A DNA stretch of 64,000 bases from Enterobacter cancerogenus. GTDB lineage: Bacteria; Pseudomonadota; Gammaproteobacteria; Enterobacterales; Enterobacteriaceae. A program made the position numbers and the translations under genes. Shown piece by piece: positions 10,523-19,222 of the stretch. Below the pieces are notes generated by a model. That model worked only from the letters and a program-made list of their open reading frames with translations. It was not told where the DNA came from and did not search any database. Numbering within the stretch: position 1 is the stretch's first letter; every line of letters begins with the position of its first letter. Location: assembly GCF_019047785.1 (NCBI RefSeq), contig NZ_CP077290.1:248001-312000 (forward strand), in the 5' to 3' direction.

Positions 10523-10687
10523 ATGTCTGGACGTAAAAACACGCTAGCTCGTCGTAATTATTTAGTTAAATGCCCATGCCCAAACTGTTCAAAAGATTCT
10601 GAACACAGCTTTAGTCGAGTTCAAAAAGGTGCCCAACTTGTTTGCCCGCACTGCAGCACGTTATTTAAATCAACGCAGCGACTCTAA
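10523..10687 (+). CDS. ynfU: Small zinc-ribbon protein, YnfU-like
   Basis: A 54-residue protein starts at ATG 10523, six bases after AGGAG; the in-frame ATG 10517 overlaps the Shine-Dalgarno and is unlikely. Two CxxC pairs, CPCPNC at about 18-23 and CPHC at about 42-45, make a four-Cys zinc ribbon. The basic N-terminus SGRKNTLARRNYLVK and overall sequence resemble the enterobacterial YnfU family. Function is unknown; a nucleic-acid-binding or chaperone-type role is only a guess. It is convergent with the ArsR gene. Confidence 0.72.
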   Translation: MSGRKNTLARRNYLVKCPCPNCSKDSEHSFSRVQKGAQLVCPHCSTLFKSTQRL

Positions 10688-10814
10688 ACGCCCGCACCTG
10701 CCAGATGATCAGCAACGACAGTAAAGCCTGACTCATTTGGCAACGTAATTTCCCCACACGGTAGTTCTGCAAAAGTCTGTTTTGGCTTTCGACATTGCTG
10801 ATAAAATAATAACG

Positions 10815-11114
10815 TCAGTTTTTCTTCAGCAATATCGCCATCAGCCCTGGAAAACGGGCGTCAAGATCCTCTCGTCGCAGTGAAATCATATTTTCTCGTC
10901 CCTGTGCCCGCTGCCAGATAACGCCGCTATCGCGTAATACGCGCCAGTGGTGAGTCATGGTGGATTTCACCACATCCGCCGGGCGCAGCGCGTTACAGCT
11001 CAGTTCGCCGCCGTCAGCGAGGCGGCGAACGATCGCCAGGCGTAGCGGGTTGCCAAGGGCGAAGAGCACATTTTCCAGCTGTATTTGTTCAGGTTCCGGG
11101 TGGTTTGGGATCAT
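10815..11114 (-). CDS. ArsR-family winged-helix regulator
   Basis: This 99-residue regulator contains an ArsR-type winged helix: LGNPLRLAIVRRLADGGELSC, then the recognition helix VVKSTMTHHWRVLRDSGVIWQ and the wing RAQGRENMISLR. It has a single Cys and lacks the CxC metal site of arsenic or cadmium sensors, so it is of the non-metal branch. It is divergent from the elongation factor G paralog with a 160-bp shared intergenic region, so it may repress that gene as well as itself (inference). A look-alike operator with outer TTG and CAA arms overlaps 11137-11155, but the match is weak. Confidence 0.85.
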   Translation of the reverse strand: MIPNHPEPEQIQLENVLFALGNPLRLAIVRRLADGGELSCNALRPADVVKSTMTHHWRVLRDSGVIWQRAQGRENMISLRREDLDARFPGLMAILLKKN

Positions 11115-11225
11115 CGTTTTCCTGCATCTGATGTCAGATTGAGCTATATGAACAATAGGTGAACCGTTAAAAAATAGTTCGATAATACTCGTACAATAGG
11201 ACTATTATAACAAACGACGTTACCC

Positions 11226-11242
11226 ACGACCATCCTGGTCGT
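11226..11242 (+). promoter_or_regulatory. Short leader hairpin upstream of the EF-G paralog
   Basis: ACGACCA (11226-11232) and TGGTCGT (11236-11242) form a 7-bp perfect stem with a 3-base loop, about 33 bases before the start of the EF-G gene. The Shine-Dalgarno TAAGGA lies at 11262-11267, outside the stem. It could be part of a folded 5' leader. No role is proven. Confidence 0.35.
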
Positions 11243-11274
11243 CTCATAAATGTCTTAATGACTAAGGATTTATC

Positions 11275-13377
11275 ATGCCCCGACCCATCCCTCTCGAACG
11301 TTATCGCAACATCGGTATCTCCGCGCATATCGATGCCGGCAAAACGACCACCACCGAGCGCATCCTGTTTTACACCGGGATGAGCCACAAGCTGGGCGAA
11401 GTACACGATGGCGCGGCAACAACCGACTGGATGGCGCAGGAGCAGGAGCGCGGGATAACTATTACCTCCGCAGCCGTGAGCTGCTTCTGGCCGGGTATGG
11501 ACCGTGGGTTTGAACCGCACCGGATCAACATCATCGACACCCCCGGGCACGTTGACTTCACCATTGAGGTTGAGCGTTCCATGCGCGTGCTCGACGGCGC
11601 GGTGATGGTGTATGACTCGGTGGGCGGCGTGCAGCCGCAGTCGGAAACCGTCTGGCGTCAGGCCAACAAATATCACGTTCCGCGCCTGGCGTTCGTCAAT
11701 AAGATGGACCGCCCGGGGGCCGATTTCTTCCGCGTGGTGCGAATGATGCAGGAGCGCCTGAAGGCCAACCCGGTGCCGATCGTTATTCCGGTGGGTGCCG
11801 AGGAGCATTTCAGCGGCGTGGTCGATCTCATCAAGATGCGTACCATCATGTGGGACGATGCCACCCAGGGGATGGCGTTTAGCTACGCGCCCGTTCCTGA
11901 GGATCTGCTCAACACCGCGCAGACGTGGCGGGATAACATGGTCTCTGCAGCGGCGGAAGCGAACGACGCGCTGATGGATAAGTACCTCGAAACGGGCGAT
12001 CTGGACGAAGCTGACATTATCCAGGGGCTGCGTATCCGGACGATTGCCGGTGAAATCCAGCCGATGCTGTGCGGCAGCGCCTTTAAAAATAAAGGGGTGC
12101 AGCGCATGCTGGACGCGGTGATCGAACTGATGCCGTCGCCGCTGGACGTGCCCGCCATCGATGGTATTGATGAAAAAGGGCAGCACGCCGAGCGTCATCC
12201 GAGCGATGAAGAACCGTTCTCAGCGCTGGCATTCAAGCTGATGAGTGACCCGTACGTGGGCCAGCTGACCTTTATACGCGTTTACTCCGGCGTGCTGAGA
12301 AAAGGCGACACGGTGTATAACCCGGTTAAAGGTAAAAAAGAGCGCATCGGGCGTATTGTGCTGATGCATGCCAACGACCGTCATGAAGTGGACGAACTGC
12401 GTACCGGGGATATTGCCGCCTGCGTGGGGCTGAAAGATGTCACCACGGGTGACACTCTGACCGATCCCGATGCGGTAATCACCCTTGAGCGGATGGAGTT
12501 TCCGGACCCGGTGATTTCGCTGGCGATCGAGCCGAAGACCAAGGCCGATCAGGAAAAAATGGGGCTGGCGCTGCAGCGTCTGGCTGCGGAAGATCCCTCG
12601 TTCCGCCTGCACACGGACGAAGAGTCCGGTCAGACGATTATTTCCGGCATGGGCGAGCTGCATCTGGAGATTATCGTTGACCGCATGAAGCGCGAGTTTG
12701 GCGTAGAAGCCAACATCGGCCGTCCGCAGGTCACCTACCGTGAGACTCTGCGTAAAGCGGTGAAGGATATTGAAGGTAAGTTTGTCCGGCAGTCCGGCGG
12801 GAAAGGGCAGTATGGCCACGTTGTGCTGAGCCTTGAGCCGTCTGAACCCGGAAGTGGTTTCACCTTTGAAGATGCCACCAAGGGCGGCGTAGTGCCGCGT
12901 GAGTACATCCCTTCTGTTGAGAAAGGGCTGCGTGAAGCCATGAACAGCGGCGTGCTGGCCGGTTATCCGGTTGTCGACGTGAAGGCGACCCTGACGTTTG
13001 GTTCGTATCACGACGTGGACTCCTCGGAGATGGCGTTCCGCATGGCGGCGATCCTCGGGTTCAAAGAGGGCGCACGCAGGGCGGACCCGGCTATTCTTGA
13101 GCCGGTGATGCATGTCGAGGTGGAAACGCCGGAAGAGTACGCCGGAAATATCATGGGCGATCTCTCGTCTCGTCGCGGTATGGTGCAGGGAATGGCCGAG
13201 CAGTACGGCAGCCAGATCATTCGTGCTGACGTGCCGCTGGCAGAGATGTTCGGCTACGCCACCACGCTGCGTTCGATGTCCCAGGGACGCGCGACCTATA
13301 CGATGGAATTCGACCATTTCGCCGAAGCGCCGCGAAATGTGGCGGAAGAAATCATTGCACGGCGTGCGAAGAGTTAG
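11275..13377 (+). CDS. Second elongation factor G (FusA paralog)
   Basis: This 700-residue protein is a full-length EF-G. It has P-loop AHIDAGKT (17-24), switch I with [24 protein letters not shown], switch II DTPGH (88-92), NKMD (142-145), GSAFKNKG, the domain IV loops [10 protein letters not shown] and [10 protein letters not shown], and a C-terminal domain V. From memory of E. coli FusA I judge it clearly homologous throughout but far from identical, about two thirds at a rough reading. It stands alone, not in the str operon (rpsL-rpsG-fusA-tufA), so it is an extra copy. All residues needed for GTP hydrolysis and translocation appear intact. Possible roles are stress-conditional translation or tolerance to an EF-G inhibitor such as fusidic acid. 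The divergent ArsR gene may control it. Confidence 0.92.
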   Translation: MPRPIPLERYRNIGISAHIDAGKTTTTERILFYTGMSHKLGEVHDGAATTDWMAQEQERGITITSAAVSCFWPGMDRGFEPHRINIIDTPGHVDFTIEVERSMRVLDGAVMVYDSVGGVQPQSETVWRQANKYHVPRLAFVNKMDRPGADFFRVVRMMQERLKANPVPIVIPVGAEEHFSGVVDLIKMRTIMWDDATQGMAFSYAPVPEDLLNTAQTWRDNMVSAAAEANDALMDKYLETGDLDEADIIQGLRIRTIAGEIQPMLCGSAFKNKGVQRMLDAVIELMPSPLDVPAIDGIDEKGQHAERHPSDEEPFSALAFKLMSDPYVGQLTFIRVYSGVLRKGDTVYNPVKGKKERIGRIVLMHANDRHEVDELRTGDIAACVGLKDVTTGDTLTDPDAVITLERMEFPDPVISLAIEPKTKADQEKMGLALQRLAAEDPSFRLHTDEESGQTIISGMGELHLEIIVDRMKREFGVEANIGRPQVTYRETLRKAVKDIEGKFVRQSGGKGQYGHVVLSLEPSEPGSGFTFEDATKGGVVPREYIPSVEKGLREAMNSGVLAGYPVVDVKATLTFGSYHDVDSSEMAFRMAAILGFKEGARRADPAILEPVMHVEVETPEEYAGNIMGDLSSRRGMVQGMAEQYGSQIIRADVPLAEMFGYATTLRSMSQGRATYTMEFDHFAEAPRNVAEEIIARRAKS

Positions 13378-13383
13378 GTTATT

Positions 13384-13416
13384 GCATGGTAGCCTTGAGG
13401 CTACCATGCGTTTTTT
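13384..13416 (+). terminator. Rho-independent terminator of the EF-G paralog
   Basis: GCATGGTAGCC (13384-13394) and GGCTACCATGC (13399-13409) form a perfect 11-bp stem with the loop TTGA, followed by G and six T. It starts 7 bp after the EF-G stop codon. This strong terminator shows the gene is transcribed as a single unit. Confidence 0.93.
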
Positions 13417-13444
13417 CTTGCCAGGATGGGTTCGACGCATCGTA

Positions 13445-13870
13445 TTACTTAATCAGGGTTGCCGATCGGACTTTCCATTTCCCATTTTCCTGAACGAGAC
13501 AATCTGCGACAACGTGATCCTGTTTCTTGCCAAATGCGACATACACGTTTGTGCACACAGCATCAAAATCAGAATACAGGACCTTTATCTGATCCCAGTC
13601 CTCATCCCAGTCCTGCGATTTAAGGAACATATCCGCATCGGGCATGTCTTTTTCGTTAATGTCTCCTGAATACAATTCTTTAATGGCTGCAATAGTCCCG
13701 GACGCAACGTAATCATGCAGACTATCGGGATCGAGGACGGGTGGATTATTCTGGTTCAACTGCGCGATATACCACTGATTAAATTTGAGCGCCGTCACGT
13801 CGGGTTCGTAGAGAGTTTCTGCGAAAGACAACGGGGACAACAGGATAAGAAAAAGTAAGCCTGTTTTCAT
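13445..13870 (-). CDS. Secreted DUF3828-like protein
   Basis: This 141-residue hypothetical protein has a clear signal peptide MKTGLLFLILLSPLSFA and mature start ETLYE. The mature part resembles the DUF3828 type of small enterobacterial periplasmic proteins, with a central DLHDYVASGTIAAI-like helix and a C-terminal beta hairpin VADCLVQENGKWKVRSATLIK. Two cysteines, in DAVCTNVY and VADCLV, could form a disulfide. No function is known. It is convergent with the EF-G gene, whose terminator lies between them, and 251 bp lie between it and yddH, where I see only a 7-bp hairpin at 14015-14033. Confidence 0.65.
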   Translation of the reverse strand: MKTGLLFLILLSPLSFAETLYEPDVTALKFNQWYIAQLNQNNPPVLDPDSLHDYVASGTIAAIKELYSGDINEKDMPDADMFLKSQDWDEDWDQIKVLYSDFDAVCTNVYVAFGKKQDHVVADCLVQENGKWKVRSATLIK

Positions 13871-14121
13871 TAGTCATGCCTGAAGAGTTCGTAATGGGGC
13901 TGGATGGTTCGGTCACTTTGTCCCGTAATGAGCGTGCTCTTAGATTGGGCGTGTGATTTCGCATATGAGATTGCGCCATCTTTATTCCATGACATCGATA
14001 TTTCCTTATTGAGAGGCTGTTATAGCAACAGCCCCGGAAATATGCTCTGATTTATACTCTGTCGGTAAACATAAAATGCCATAGAAAATCATTATATTTC
14101 AGGCTGATATATTCCACGCGC

Positions 14122-14694
14122 TCACTCCGGTGCCTTCACCATTTTACCGCTCGCCACGAAGGTTCCGGCCCCCAGATGATGCAGGGTATTCAGCTTATCC
14201 CCGTCAAATTGCCAACGCCCGGCGACAAAGGCGCGTGCATCCGCTGCAGCGGATACCACCTCGCCGAACAACGTGTCATATTTCTCGGCTGCGGCGGTGG
14301 CGGGCAATAACCGGCACTCCATCCACGCCAGGCATTTTTCTTCTATTACCGGCAGGCCCAGCACCGGGCCATTGATGACCGGGATGCCGTAGCAGTTGAA
14401 CTTGTCTTCGTCGCGTCCGCTGACGCTGCCCACGGCCCAGGTCCAGTTGGCGGCCGCCACGCCCGGAATGACGATGCCGAATGTCCCGCTGCGCTCAATC
14501 AGCTCCCGTGACCAGGCGCTTTTGTCGACAACAATCGCGATGCGGGGCGGATCAAATTCGACAGGCATCGACCAGGCGGCGGCCATAACGTTGCGGCGGT
14601 CAATGGTTTCATCGCGGCTGGTAATCAGTACGGTAGGACCGTGGTTCAGCAGGCGACTGGCGTGTGTTAACTCGACGGGGCGAAACGGGCTCAT
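14122..14694 (-). CDS. yddH: Flavin-reductase-like protein YddH
   Basis: The protein has 190 residues from ATG 14694, preceded by AGAGGA; an upstream in-frame ATG at 14724 is less likely. The sequence follows E. coli YddH closely (HASRLLNHGPTVLITS, MAAAWSMPVEFDPPRIAIVVDKS, NWTWAVGSVSGR). The fold is the FMN-binding split barrel of NADH:flavin reductases. It might supply reduced flavin to monooxygenases such as those at 1940 and 4075, but nothing links it directly to them. Its place next to nhoA is conserved with E. coli, apart from the ABC importer that lies between them here. Confidence 0.87.
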   Translation of the reverse strand: MSPFRPVELTHASRLLNHGPTVLITSRDETIDRRNVMAAAWSMPVEFDPPRIAIVVDKSAWSRELIERSGTFGIVIPGVAAANWTWAVGSVSGRDEDKFNCYGIPVINGPVLGLPVIEEKCLAWMECRLLPATAAAEKYDTLFGEVVSAAADARAFVAGRWQFDGDKLNTLHHLGAGTFVASGKMVKAPE

Positions 14695-14764
14695 GGGATT
14701 TCCTCTGCGCAGGCTTTCCGGCATTAAACGACTGAAAGGCGGTCGAAATCAAGCCGCAACGCTA

Positions 14765-14798
14765 CCGTCATGCGTTCGTCATACTCGCACCCTACAGT
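14765..14798 (+). promoter_or_regulatory. Candidate Pho box and -10 for the 14831-18184 importer
   Basis: Two heptamers, CCGTCAT (14765-14771) and TCGTCAT (14776-14782), are separated by four bases, matching 11 of 14 positions of the PhoB half-site pair CTGTCAT-N4-CTGTCAY. A -10-like TACAGT (14793-14798) follows after exactly 10 bases, the spacing seen at phoA. The downstream gene begins at 14831. A PhoB-activated promoter is the best reading; it has not been tested. Confidence 0.55.
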
Positions 14799-14830
14799 GG
14801 CGGGCAGTAAATCCCAAAGAGGATCACACT

Positions 14831-15523
14831 ATGCTCACCTCCATCACGCTCAACCGCGTCTCGTACGCGTTTGGCGCGCACACCGTATTGAATCAAATCG
14901 ATCTGCATATCGAGGCCGGCAGCGTCGTTGCGCTACTGGGGCCATCAGGCTGCGGAAAAAGCACGTTACTCCGGCTGCTGGCGGGATTAACCCAGCCTGC
15001 GGGGGGCGACATCCATTTTGGCGATCGTCAGGTTGCGAAAGCGGGCTGGTCGCTGCCGCCCGAGGCGCGGGATATCGGCATGGTTTTTCAGGACTACGCC
15101 CTGTGGCCGCACATGTCGGTGGCGCAAAACGTCGCGTTCCCGTTAAAAATGCGCCATGTCCCGCGTCAGGAACGTGAGGATCGCGTCGCGCAGGCGCTCT
15201 CCCGCGTCGGGTTAGCGGCCTTTGCTGACCGCAAACCTGCCGGGCTATCGGGCGGGCAGCAGCAGCGCGTGGCGCTGGCCCGGGCGATAGTCGCTGAACC
15301 TCGCGTCCTGCTCTTTGACGAGCCGCTCTCTAACCTCGACAGCGAACTGCGTGGATCGTTGTGTCAGGAGATGGCCACGCTGCTGCGCCAGCTCGGGACC
15401 ACCGCCGTGTATGTCACTCACGACCGCCGGGAGGCTGAGATTCTCGCCGATCGCATCGTGCATCTGTCTGCTGGCAGCGTGGCTGCCGATCGTTTGATTT
15501 CAACCTCAGGGGAGTTTGCATGA
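14831..15523 (+). CDS. ABC importer ATP-binding protein, short Fbp/Phn type
   Basis: This 230-residue ATPase has Walker A GPSGCGKST, Q-loop VFQDYALWPH, signature LSGGQQQR, Walker B VLLFDEPLSNLD and H-loop YVTHD. The sequence is of the CUT1/iron/phosphonate group, yet it stops right after the nucleotide-binding domain and lacks the usual C-terminal TOBE regulatory domain of about 100 residues. ATG 14831 follows GAGGATC. It overlaps the binding-protein gene by 4 bp. With a Pho-box-like promoter upstream, the ligand may be a phosphorus compound (inference); an iron(III) or sulfonate role is not excluded. Confidence 0.88.
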   Translation: MLTSITLNRVSYAFGAHTVLNQIDLHIEAGSVVALLGPSGCGKSTLLRLLAGLTQPAGGDIHFGDRQVAKAGWSLPPEARDIGMVFQDYALWPHMSVAQNVAFPLKMRHVPRQEREDRVAQALSRVGLAAFADRKPAGLSGGQQQRVALARAIVAEPRVLLFDEPLSNLDSELRGSLCQEMATLLRQLGTTAVYVTHDRREAEILADRIVHLSAGSVAADRLISTSGEFA

Positions 15524-16488
15524 AAGCCACCATGTCTGTGAAAAAAGGAGTCCTGCTCGCAATGGCGCTATCTACTGTTACAGTTTCCAGCGCCCATGCG
15601 CTGACGGTCTACACCGCAGGGCCGGGTTCCCTCGCGAAAAATCTGGCAAATGGGTTTGAACAGAAAACCGGGGTGAAAGTCGATATCTTCCAGGCGACCA
15701 CCGGAAAAGTCATGGCGCGCCTGGAGGCAGAGCAGGCCAATCCGCAGGCGGATATTCTGATCTCCGCCTCCTGGGACACGGCGGAAGACCTCCACAAACG
15801 CGGCTGGCTGCTGCCTTATCAAAGCGTCAATGCGCAACACGTTCCGGCGGATCTGAAATCCGCGGATTACGTGGCGCAGGGCGTCTCGGCGTTAGGGATT
15901 GTCTGGAATACCAAAAGCGGTACGCCGGAGCCGAAGGAGTGGCGGGATCTCACCACCGACGCCTTCAGGGACAAGGTCACCACCCCCGATCCGGCGCTCT
16001 CCGGCGCGTCGCTGGATTTGCTGATCGGGCTACAAAACGGCATGGGCGACAATGCCTGGGCGCTGTTCGATGCGCTGAAAAAGAACGGCATGGTAGTCAG
16101 CGGCCCGAACGCGCAGGCGGTAACGCCCGTGATGCAGGGGGCAAAAGCGGCGGTGTTTGGTGCGGTGGATTATGTCTCCTATGGCAACATCAGCCAGGGG
16201 GAGTCGCTTAAGGTGATCTTCCCGGCCAGCGGCACGGTGATTGCGCCGCGTCCGATGATGATCCTTAAATCGACCCGGCACGCCGACGAGGCTAAGGCTT
16301 TTGTCGATTACGTCCTCTCCCCGGAAGGCCAGGCGATGGTCGCCGATGCGTGGCTGATGCCCGCGCGCGAAGACGTCAAGGCGAAACGTCCGCTATTGAA
16401 CGAGCTGACGGTGCTGCCCACGAAAAGCGAGTCCTCGGGCTCACGCAGCGACATCCTCAAGCGTTTTACGAACCTTTTCTCTCTGTAA
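15520..16488 (+). CDS. ABC importer substrate-binding protein (Fe3+/phosphonate class)
   Basis: This is a 322-residue solute-binding protein of the type-II Fbp/AfuA/PhnS class, with a signal peptide ending ...VSSAHA before LTVYTAGPGS. The segments TGVKVDIFQATTGKVMARLEAE and PDPALSGASLDLLIGL are typical of the class. The tandem Tyr pair that binds iron in FbpA is not seen as YY; the corresponding region reads GAVDYVSYGN. That weakens an iron role and fits a phosphonate or phosphate-ester ligand better, but the ligand cannot be fixed by eye. It is the middle gene of a three-gene operon. Confidence 0.85.
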   Translation: MKATMSVKKGVLLAMALSTVTVSSAHALTVYTAGPGSLAKNLANGFEQKTGVKVDIFQATTGKVMARLEAEQANPQADILISASWDTAEDLHKRGWLLPYQSVNAQHVPADLKSADYVAQGVSALGIVWNTKSGTPEPKEWRDLTTDAFRDKVTTPDPALSGASLDLLIGLQNGMGDNAWALFDALKKNGMVVSGPNAQAVTPVMQGAKAAVFGAVDYVSYGNISQGESLKVIFPASGTVIAPRPMMILKSTRHADEAKAFVDYVLSPEGQAMVADAWLMPAREDVKAKRPLLNELTVLPTKSESSGSRSDILKRFTNLFSL

Positions 16489-16528
16489 TGCAAGTGACGG
16501 GGGGCAACCCCGTCTTCAGGAAGCTCCT

Positions 16529-18184
16529 GTGAATCAACGAATGTTATCGGCCATGACGCTGACGCTGCTGGTCGTCCTAGTGGCGTCTCCGCTGTTGTTC
16601 ATCGCTATGCAGGCGATATTTCCTCAGTTCAACGCTGGCAATTTCAGCGGCGCGTTTAGCGGTGTACAGACGCTGCTGGCAGAGCCGCAGTTGCCCCGCA
16701 TGTTGGGCGGAACGCTGCAGGTCGGGTTAGGCGTTGCGCTGGTCAGCGCGCTGATCGGCTTTCCGCTGGGCGTGGCGCGGGGGGTGTTCAACCTGCCGTG
16801 GCCGCGTCTGTGGGATCTGCTTTTCCTGATCCCGTTTTTGACGCCGCCCTATATCGCGGCGCTCTCATGGATGCTGGTGCTGCAAACCAACGGGTATCTG
16901 CAACAGCTGACCGGGATAAACCTCAACGATCTGCTGTTCAGCAAAACCGGGATCGTGCTGGTGATGGCGCTGAATATTTTCCCGGTGGTCTATTTTGCCG
17001 TATCGCGTAGCCTGCTGGCGAGCGGTCAGCGACTGGCGCAGGTTGCCCGGGTGCACGGCGCAAGCGCGGGCAGGGCGTTCTGGCACATCACGCTGCCAAT
17101 GCTCTCCCCGTCGCTGGCGGCGGGAATGCTGCTGGCGTTTACCCTCGCAATTGAGGAGTTTGGCGTTCCGGCTGCGCTGGGGGCGCGCGCGGGCGTGCTG
17201 ATGTTAACAACCGATATCGAGAAGAAGCTGGCCGACTGGCCGGTGGATCTGCCCGGGGCGGCGATGCTCTCGGTGGTGCTTGTGGTCATTGCCCTTGGCG
17301 CCTGGGCGATGCAGAAAAAACTGACGGGTCAACATGACGTCACCAGCATAACCGGCAAGCCGACCGAAAACAGTGGGGCAAACGCCGGTCTCTACACGCT
17401 GCCGATGGTTGTGCTGATGATTGTGGTGAGTGCGGTCGCGGTGCTGTTACCCGGCGCATCGATGGCGCTCTCCGGCGTGCTGGGTACATTATCTGGAGGT
17501 GTAACGCTTGATAACGTGACAACGTCACATTATGCGGCGCTGTTCAGCCAGCAGGGAGAGGCCTTGTTGGCGCTGGGAACCAGCCTGTCGCTGGCGCTCG
17601 GGACGGCGTGCATTACCGGGCTGCTGGGGCTGTTGGCATCGTGGCTGGTGGTAATGCAAAAGATAAAAGGGCGCGCGATGCTTGATGCGCTCTCGCTGAT
17701 GCCCGCCGCGCTGCCCGGCATTGTCGTGGGCGTCGGTTTAATTCTGCTCTGGAACCGGTCCTTTTGGCCGGTCTCGCCGTATAACAGCTGGGTGATTTTG
17801 CTGCTGTCGTATTGCTGTCTGTTGCTGCCGTGGCCCGTGCGCTACGTTGGCAGCGCGCTGCGTCAATTGGGCGGGAGTCTGGAGCCTGCGGCGCGGGTTC
17901 ACGGAGCCTCGGCGTTTCAGGCACTGCGCTATATCGTGATGCCGCTCGTCTCTCCCGCGCTGCTGGCGGCGATGCTGATGGTGTTTGCGATTGCCTCGCG
18001 TGAGCTGGTGACATCACTGTTGCTTACCCCGGCGGGCACACAGACGGTCTCGGTGTTTATCTGGCGGCAGTTCGAGCAAGGCTCCGTAGGGCAAGGCATG
18101 GCAATGGCGACGCTGACGCTGGTGACGGGGCTTCTCCTGATGCTCAGCGCGCTGGGTATTATGCAGCGCGCCAAGCAGCGCTAA
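16529..18184 (+). CDS. Fused double-domain ABC permease (FbpB type)
   Basis: This 551-residue inner-membrane protein comprises two permease halves in one chain, each with about six membrane helices. Each half has its own EAA loop: residues around ARVHGASAGRAFWHITLPML in the first and ARVHGASAFQALRYIVMPLV in the second. The start is GTG 16529 behind CAGGAAG. The fusion follows iron(III) FbpB systems, whereas the known 2-aminoethylphosphonate importer of Salmonella uses two separate permeases. It completes the importer with the ATPase and binding protein upstream. Confidence 0.9.
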   Translation: MNQRMLSAMTLTLLVVLVASPLLFIAMQAIFPQFNAGNFSGAFSGVQTLLAEPQLPRMLGGTLQVGLGVALVSALIGFPLGVARGVFNLPWPRLWDLLFLIPFLTPPYIAALSWMLVLQTNGYLQQLTGINLNDLLFSKTGIVLVMALNIFPVVYFAVSRSLLASGQRLAQVARVHGASAGRAFWHITLPMLSPSLAAGMLLAFTLAIEEFGVPAALGARAGVLMLTTDIEKKLADWPVDLPGAAMLSVVLVVIALGAWAMQKKLTGQHDVTSITGKPTENSGANAGLYTLPMVVLMIVVSAVAVLLPGASMALSGVLGTLSGGVTLDNVTTSHYAALFSQQGEALLALGTSLSLALGTACITGLLGLLASWLVVMQKIKGRAMLDALSLMPAALPGIVVGVGLILLWNRSFWPVSPYNSWVILLLSYCCLLLPWPVRYVGSALRQLGGSLEPAARVHGASAFQALRYIVMPLVSPALLAAMLMVFAIASRELVTSLLLTPAGTQTVSVFIWRQFEQGSVGQGMAMATLTLVTGLLLMLSALGIMQRAKQR

Positions 18185-18256
18185 AAAGCACATTTGCGCA
18201 TATGGGGCGGGTAAAATAGTTTATAAACAAGGAATATCACATCAAGGAAGCCAACC

Positions 18257-19102
18257 ATGTCCCCATTTCTGAGTGCTTATTTTGCCCGCACGGGCTGGCA
18301 ACAGCCCGCGCAGGTTGATATCGACACCCTTCGTGCGCTGCATTTACACCACAACTGCGCGATCCCGTTTGAGAATATCGATGTGGTATTGCCGCGTGAG
18401 ATCCATCTTGACGATCAAAGCCTGGTCGACAAACTGGTCACCGCGCGCCGCGGCGGTTACTGCTTTGAGCAAAATGGCCTGTTCGAGCGCGTATTACGCG
18501 AAGTGGGGTTTACGGTGCGTAGCGTGCTGGGGCGGGTGGTGCTGGCGAATCCGCCGCAGATGCCGCCGCGTACTCACCGTTTACTGCTGGTCGAACTGAA
18601 CGGCGAACGCTGGATAGCGGATGTCGGGTTTGGCGGACAGACGCTGACGGCGCCCATACGCTTACTCGCCAACGAGGAGCAGAGTACGCCGCACGGCCTG
18701 TACCGCCTGCTAAGCGAAGGTAACGACTGGGTGCTGCAGTTCCGCCATCATGATCACTGGCAATCGATGTACCACTTTGACCTGGCGACGCAGTACTTTA
18801 ACGATTACGTGATGGGTAACTTCTGGTCCGCGCACTGGCCGCAATCGCACTTCCGTCATCATCTGTTGATGTGTCGCCATCTCCCGGACGGCGGCAAGCT
18901 GACGCTGACTAATTTTAACTTCACGCACTGGCACAACGGCCATGTGGAGGAGCAGATCCATTTGCCGGACGCGCAGGCGCTTTATCAGCTGATGCAGTCA
19001 CGGTTTGGTCCCGGGGTTGACGATCCGAAGCACGGCTTTACACTAGCAGAATTGACTGCGGTGATGGCGGGGTTTGATACGCATCCGCAGGCCGGGAAAT
19101 AG
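18257..19102 (+). CDS. nhoA: Arylamine N-acetyltransferase NhoA
   Basis: This 281-residue protein is the same length as the E. coli and Salmonella NhoA/NAT enzymes. The catalytic triad is visible: Cys69 in RRGGYCFEQNG, His107 in RTHRLLL and Asp122 in IADVGFGG. It moves acetyl from acetyl-CoA to arylamines and arylhydroxylamines in the cytoplasm. Neighbours narVWYZ follow as in E. coli, though yddE is absent here. The protein is complete, with no damage seen. Confidence 0.95.
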   Translation: MSPFLSAYFARTGWQQPAQVDIDTLRALHLHHNCAIPFENIDVVLPREIHLDDQSLVDKLVTARRGGYCFEQNGLFERVLREVGFTVRSVLGRVVLANPPQMPPRTHRLLLVELNGERWIADVGFGGQTLTAPIRLLANEEQSTPHGLYRLLSEGNDWVLQFRHHDHWQSMYHFDLATQYFNDYVMGNFWSAHWPQSHFRHHLLMCRHLPDGGKLTLTNFNFTHWHNGHVEEQIHLPDAQALYQLMQSRFGPGVDDPKHGFTLAELTAVMAGFDTHPQAGK

Positions 19103-19222
19103 CCCGGAACGGCGGGGAAGTAGGCCGGGTAAGGCGTAGCCGCCACCCGGCAAAATATTCCTGTGCGGGCTAATGCCCTCACCCCGGCCCTCTCCCACAG
19201 GGAGAGGGGGGAAAAACACCGA
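19103..19222. repeat. REP-like cluster between nhoA and narV
   Basis: This convergent gap contains a GGCCGGGTAAGGCGTAGCCGCCACCCGGC palindromic unit (about 19121-19150) and a perfect 9-bp inverted repeat, CCCTCTCCC (19188-19196) with GGGAGAGGG (19200-19208). The second palindrome recurs at 52827-52845. Both are typical extragenic palindromes of Enterobacter-like chromosomes and separate the two converging transcripts. Confidence 0.7.

Noticed and set aside
11275..13377. EF-G paralog as a TetM/TetO-type ribosomal protection protein
   Set aside because: Length, domain IV loops and the [10 protein letters not shown] and [10 protein letters not shown] segments are those of true EF-G, not of the Tet protection family.
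14831..18184. Iron(III) importer FbpABC
   Set aside because: Kept as an alternative only. The binding protein lacks the YY pair, no Fur box was noticed and a Pho-box-like promoter lies upstream.
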